Assembly: GCA_011009095.1 (NCBI GenBank)
Contig: VTPC01004445.1
Location: 7,941 to 71,940 of the forward strand
DNA from: Ignelater luminosus
Taxonomy: Eukaryota; Arthropoda; Insecta; Coleoptera; Elateridae
Reading direction: 5' to 3'
DNA: 64,000 bases
Part shown: positions 60,704-64,000 of the stretch, piece by piece
How the letters are laid out: each line of letters starts with the position of its first letter
Numbering within the stretch: position 1 is the stretch's first letter
The notes under the pieces: model-generated
What the model was told of the DNA's origin: nothing
The model's input: the letters and a program-made list of their open reading frames with translations, nothing else
Database searches by the model: none
Position numbers and translations under genes: made by a program

Positions 60704-62218
60704 ATGGATTCTGCAGAAGAGGAACGCCTTCAAAAGCTTTACGACGAAATCGATTCTAGCTCTGATAATGATCTCTATAGGGATGATAATTATAGTCCCG
60801 AACCTGACAACCTTCAACCTTCTGATAAAGAAAACAAAGAAGAATTAATATAAGATAAAGCCGTTAGCCGTTTTAGGTAATGTTGATGATAACGAGTGGA
60901 CTGTCATCCTCGAAGATATGTCAAATTTCAACTTTGATTAAACTTTAGTGGGCATAAAATCCTCACAGACAATAGTCCATTAGATGCTTGCAGACAATTT
61001 TGGTCAGATGACATAAAGGAATTATTAGTAAAGTGTACTAATGATTACGGCAATAGTCTTTCTAAAGAAAGTTGTCCGAAACGTAAATACAGCAGGACAA
61101 AAAAGTTTATAAAGACAACTACAGAAGAGTTAAAGATATTCATTGGTTTCTCTCTTTTGACAGCACAGTCAGTTCCAACATTGAGAAAGTCGTTTTCTTT
61201 CGATGCACTATATTATCAGCCAGTGTTTACTGCAAACATGTCTGGTAGACGTTATGAAATATTACTTCGTTGTTTTAACTCTACCACTGATTGAGATAGT
61301 AAAGATAGTTCATCTGTCGTTGGAAAGATTGTTGAAGATTTTTTAGAAAACATATTACCCAGGTGAGCATTTATCTTTGGATGAGTCATTACTGCTTCAT
61401 CGTGGATGACTCAGCTTCCGCCAACATATAAAAAATAAGAAGGCAAAATATGGTATTAAGTTATATGAACTTTGTGCTTCAAATGGGTATGTTATTGAAC
61501 ATTGAAATTTGCAAGAAGAAGCAAGAAGAAAATACAGCTCTTTCGAAAATTAATGGTCTGGTTTTAAGGCTGATGAGTCCTTACTTTGATAAAAGGCACC
61601 ACTTGGTGCAGGTAATTATTACAATAGCGTGCTCTTATCGAACATTCTATTAGATCGCACTCTGCCTTCAAATCGGAAGGGTAATCCAAAACTGGTAACC
61701 ACTAAAAAAGTTGCAAAAGGTGAACATATTTGGAAGCGTAATAGAAAAGTCTGTGACCAAATGGGACGATAGGAGGGACGTGTTGTGCGTAACTACAAGA
61801 TATCATCCTCAGGTTTTAAATAGATTCGGCCAGAAGAGACAGAAACTTAGAAATCGCGGAATATAATAGGTATATGTCAGGTATAGATCGACCTGATCAA
61901 TTCATTTCTTACTATGCATGCCCTCGAAAATCGATAAGATGGTACAAGAAGGTGATGTTCCATTTATTGGATGTAGCCGTCGTAAATTCCTATATCGTTT
62001 GTAAAGAACATCAATCCTCAAAGATGAGTCTTCTAGAGTTTCAGGAAAAACTAATTAGGGAATCATTAAAAATTAAGACAGATATGAAAGATGAAAGAAG
62101 TCTTATAAAACCAAAACGTTTCTTGAAAAAAATTCCCGTACCAGACAACTACAAACGTAAAACAACTAACACTTCTTGGAGATGTAATAATTGCCCAAAT
62201 AAGCCACCTTATGTGTAG
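60704..62218 (+). pseudogene. Broken piggyBac-like transposase
   Basis: Starts with an acidic N-terminus (MDSAEEERLQKLYDEIDSSS) that ends at a stop by 60853. Downstream frames carry pieces of the DDE_Tnp_1_7 domain: KELLVKCTNDYGNSLSKES near 61017, TTTEELKIFIGFSLLTAQSV, and YYQPVFTANMSGRRYEILLR near 61220. The C-terminal third is intact at 61874-62218: MSGIDRPDQFISYYACPRKS, KKVMFHLLDVAVVNSYIV, and a Cys-rich end (RCNNCPNKPPYV) that is the family's zinc-finger start. Several stops and frameshifts lie in the catalytic region, so no active enzyme can be made. Confidence 0.8.
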
Positions 62219-62316
62219 GAAAATGCTTCGAAAATTTTCATAGTGTATAGATCCGTTTTTGTGTGTATAAATATTTAGAATCTATTTTTCAAAAGAAGTG
62301 TCCGCGAATGTGTTAA

Positions 62317-64000
62317 GTTCTTTTAGTTATCGAAGTTAAACATCCATTTTGTCCAAATTACTGAGCACAACAGTTCGGACTTGCGACTAGATAACAAAAA
62401 GGTAATCAAGAACAAGAGCTGACTTATTTCGATGTTAAAATTTATTATCGAACAAGTAGTTAAAACTATGCAAAGAAAAAAATGAACATAAATGTTGTTA
62501 ATTTGCTTGGTATCCGATAATAATATCTACTTTTGCTTCGTACTTTTTGCAGGTTCGACCCGAACACGACATTTTTTAAGCAGAATAAAAGTAAAACTTG
62601 TTAAGTCCCTACAAAGGTATAAAAATCTGCCAACTGTTTTAAGCATCTTTAAAAATTCAGGTACTGATTGGGATGTCATATTAAAGAACGTAAGATAAAA
62701 TCAAAAAGACATGTACTGGCTCTCTGCTACAAAGAAACTAAAGCTTCACCGATAAATCTAATAATTTGTTATTTACAATACAAAATCGAGACGGTATAAG
62801 AGAAGCTTAAATAAACCTATTAAAACTGTTTCCAGCATCCCCCTAATTTCTTCCCATATACCCCTATGATCAGCACCTTACCGACTGGACTAATAAGTGG
62901 CTTGCTTGAGAAACTTGGCCAATTTATTTAATTATATTCTATCTTGTCTGATAATAAACTTCATAATTATCCAGTTTGTCTAGTTCAAATTTGTCAAATA
63001 ATTTTTTTAGTTCAATACGATTTCATCTGTTAGCATTTTGCTTTATAACTTTAATTCTAGTTATAATAATAATAATAGAATTCTGAGAATTAATAAAATT
63101 TTAAGAGCAAATATCCTAACCTAGATTAACTCTAGAATCTCCAAAAACGCAACTCTAAAACGCAAAAGAGCCATGGTATGGTAAATTAACATCTACAAGA
63201 TGATACTACGAAAATATTTCAAATAGTTTTTCTGAAAGATGTTAATAACAAAAGACAACGTGGAAGATTGCCATCAGAATTTGATCCACAAGCGTACACA
63301 AGGGATACTTAAGAAATTGTAGACATCAGGCAAAATAAATATAAAAAAGTCGACTCTCTCTGAAAGCCAGTCTTCTAGTAACTGACGCTCTGTTATCAGC
63401 AACTTCTAATCTTCTTACAATGAAGAATCTGTTCTGGAGATGAAATCTAAACATTACAACAAAAGGAACTTGAAGGGTTAATGAAGAACTTCCTTCTACT
63501 AGGTTCTCCGTTTAGCAGTACGTCTTTTTCTCCATTGTCTTTATCAAGGACCAAAAAAAGAAAGTTTCAGGCGAGTTTCAATATTTTCTCAAGGGTAAAA
63601 GCGTTCCAATTAAAAGTTATTATACGCTTCCTTATTAGAAAAGTATCTACGCTTGTCAAGGTTTGAAATATGAATCTACATAAAATATTCTACGACAGAA
63701 GTCTTGCAGCTGTGGGACTGATAGCCTGAAATGGAATCTCGCTATCAAGTATAACGTATTGAATGCTTTCTGCAAAATGATTTTCCTGGCAGTCCAGCGA
63801 GGGTTTTTATTAGAATTAAGTTTGATATTATTTAATTAGGGGCAAGTTGCCATGTGTCTAAGTCAACAGACGAGAGCTGTAATGTCAAAATTGGAATACA
63901 AGAACTGATGGATTCATGCAACAATAAGATTAGCAGACTATTAGTGATGTTCTATTCTTTCTAGTATACACTCATGTATTTGCTATCGTCAATGATGTCC
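62317..64000. other. Gene-free DNA to the window end
   Basis: AT-rich DNA with short chance frames only. No exon, RNA gene or repeat end is supportable. Confidence 0.35.

Larger units (their letters stand above)
59152..62316 (+). mobile_element. piggyBac-like element with TTAA ends, decayed
   Basis: TTAA at 59152-59155 and 62313-62316 flank inverted ends CACGTTCGTGGACAATT and (reverse complement of right) CACATTCGCGGACACTT, 14 of 17 matching. TTAA is the target site of piggyBac elements, and a broken piggyBac-type transposase lies inside (60704-62218). The 5' part is enlarged by GC-rich DNA at about 59178-60420 that looks foreign to the element. Total about 3.16 kb. Confidence 0.75.

Noticed and set aside
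1-64000. CRISPR arrays, rRNA or tRNA genes, bacterial operons
   Set aside because: No regularly spaced repeats, no cloverleaf that I could fold by eye, and introns throughout; the window is eukaryotic. A tRNA scan would be needed to exclude tRNAs fully.

Overview
This window is nuclear DNA of an animal, almost certainly an insect. It is AT-rich, its genes carry short GT-AG introns (several of about 51-66 bases), and it is crowded with insect-type DNA transposons: hAT-like MITEs with 8-bp target duplications, a mariner-type element, a piggyBac-like element with TTAA ends, and a Helitron-like end. The order cannot be fixed from sequence alone; nothing here is bacterial or organellar.

Layout. 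1-5.8 kb: the mitochondrial translation initiation factor 2 gene (minus strand, 6 coding exons) lies between two inverted copies of one hAT-type MITE that carries GGTTCC-like repeats; two small unidentified coding candidates follow. 6.9-9.1 kb: a complete five-exon p47/NSFL1C gene and a one-exon small protein gene. 9.5-13.1 kb: a run of MITEs and strong hairpins. 13.5-14.9 kb: the two-exon TIPIN (Timeless-interacting) gene. 16.8-22.8 kb: a transposon cluster with a three-level nest (hAT-like element containing a hAT-like element containing an intact mariner-type transposon), a Helitron-like end and a threefold repeat family. 23.8-25.0 kb: a HERPUD-type ER stress gene (minus). 27.4-28.9 kb: a Tret1-like sugar transporter (minus). 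31.4-32.3 kb: a wunen-like lipid phosphate phosphatase (minus). 33-64 kb: gene-poor DNA with one N-terminal exon of an unidentified membrane protein near 40.6 kb, decayed pogo/Tigger-like, ZMYM1-like hAT and piggyBac-like transposases, a long inverted duplication near 52 kb, a degenerate tandem repeat near 53.4 kb and a 10-N assembly gap at 34.7 kb.

The host genes are unrelated housekeeping or membrane functions (mitochondrial translation, p97 cofactor, replication-fork protection, ER stress, sugar uptake, lipid phosphate signalling); nothing suggests an operon or a shared pathway. The most unusual content is transposon architecture: nested insertions datable by intact target duplications, repeat pairs that bracket a gene, and long perfect hairpins. 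Exon boundaries were worked out by hand from splice sites and family similarity.
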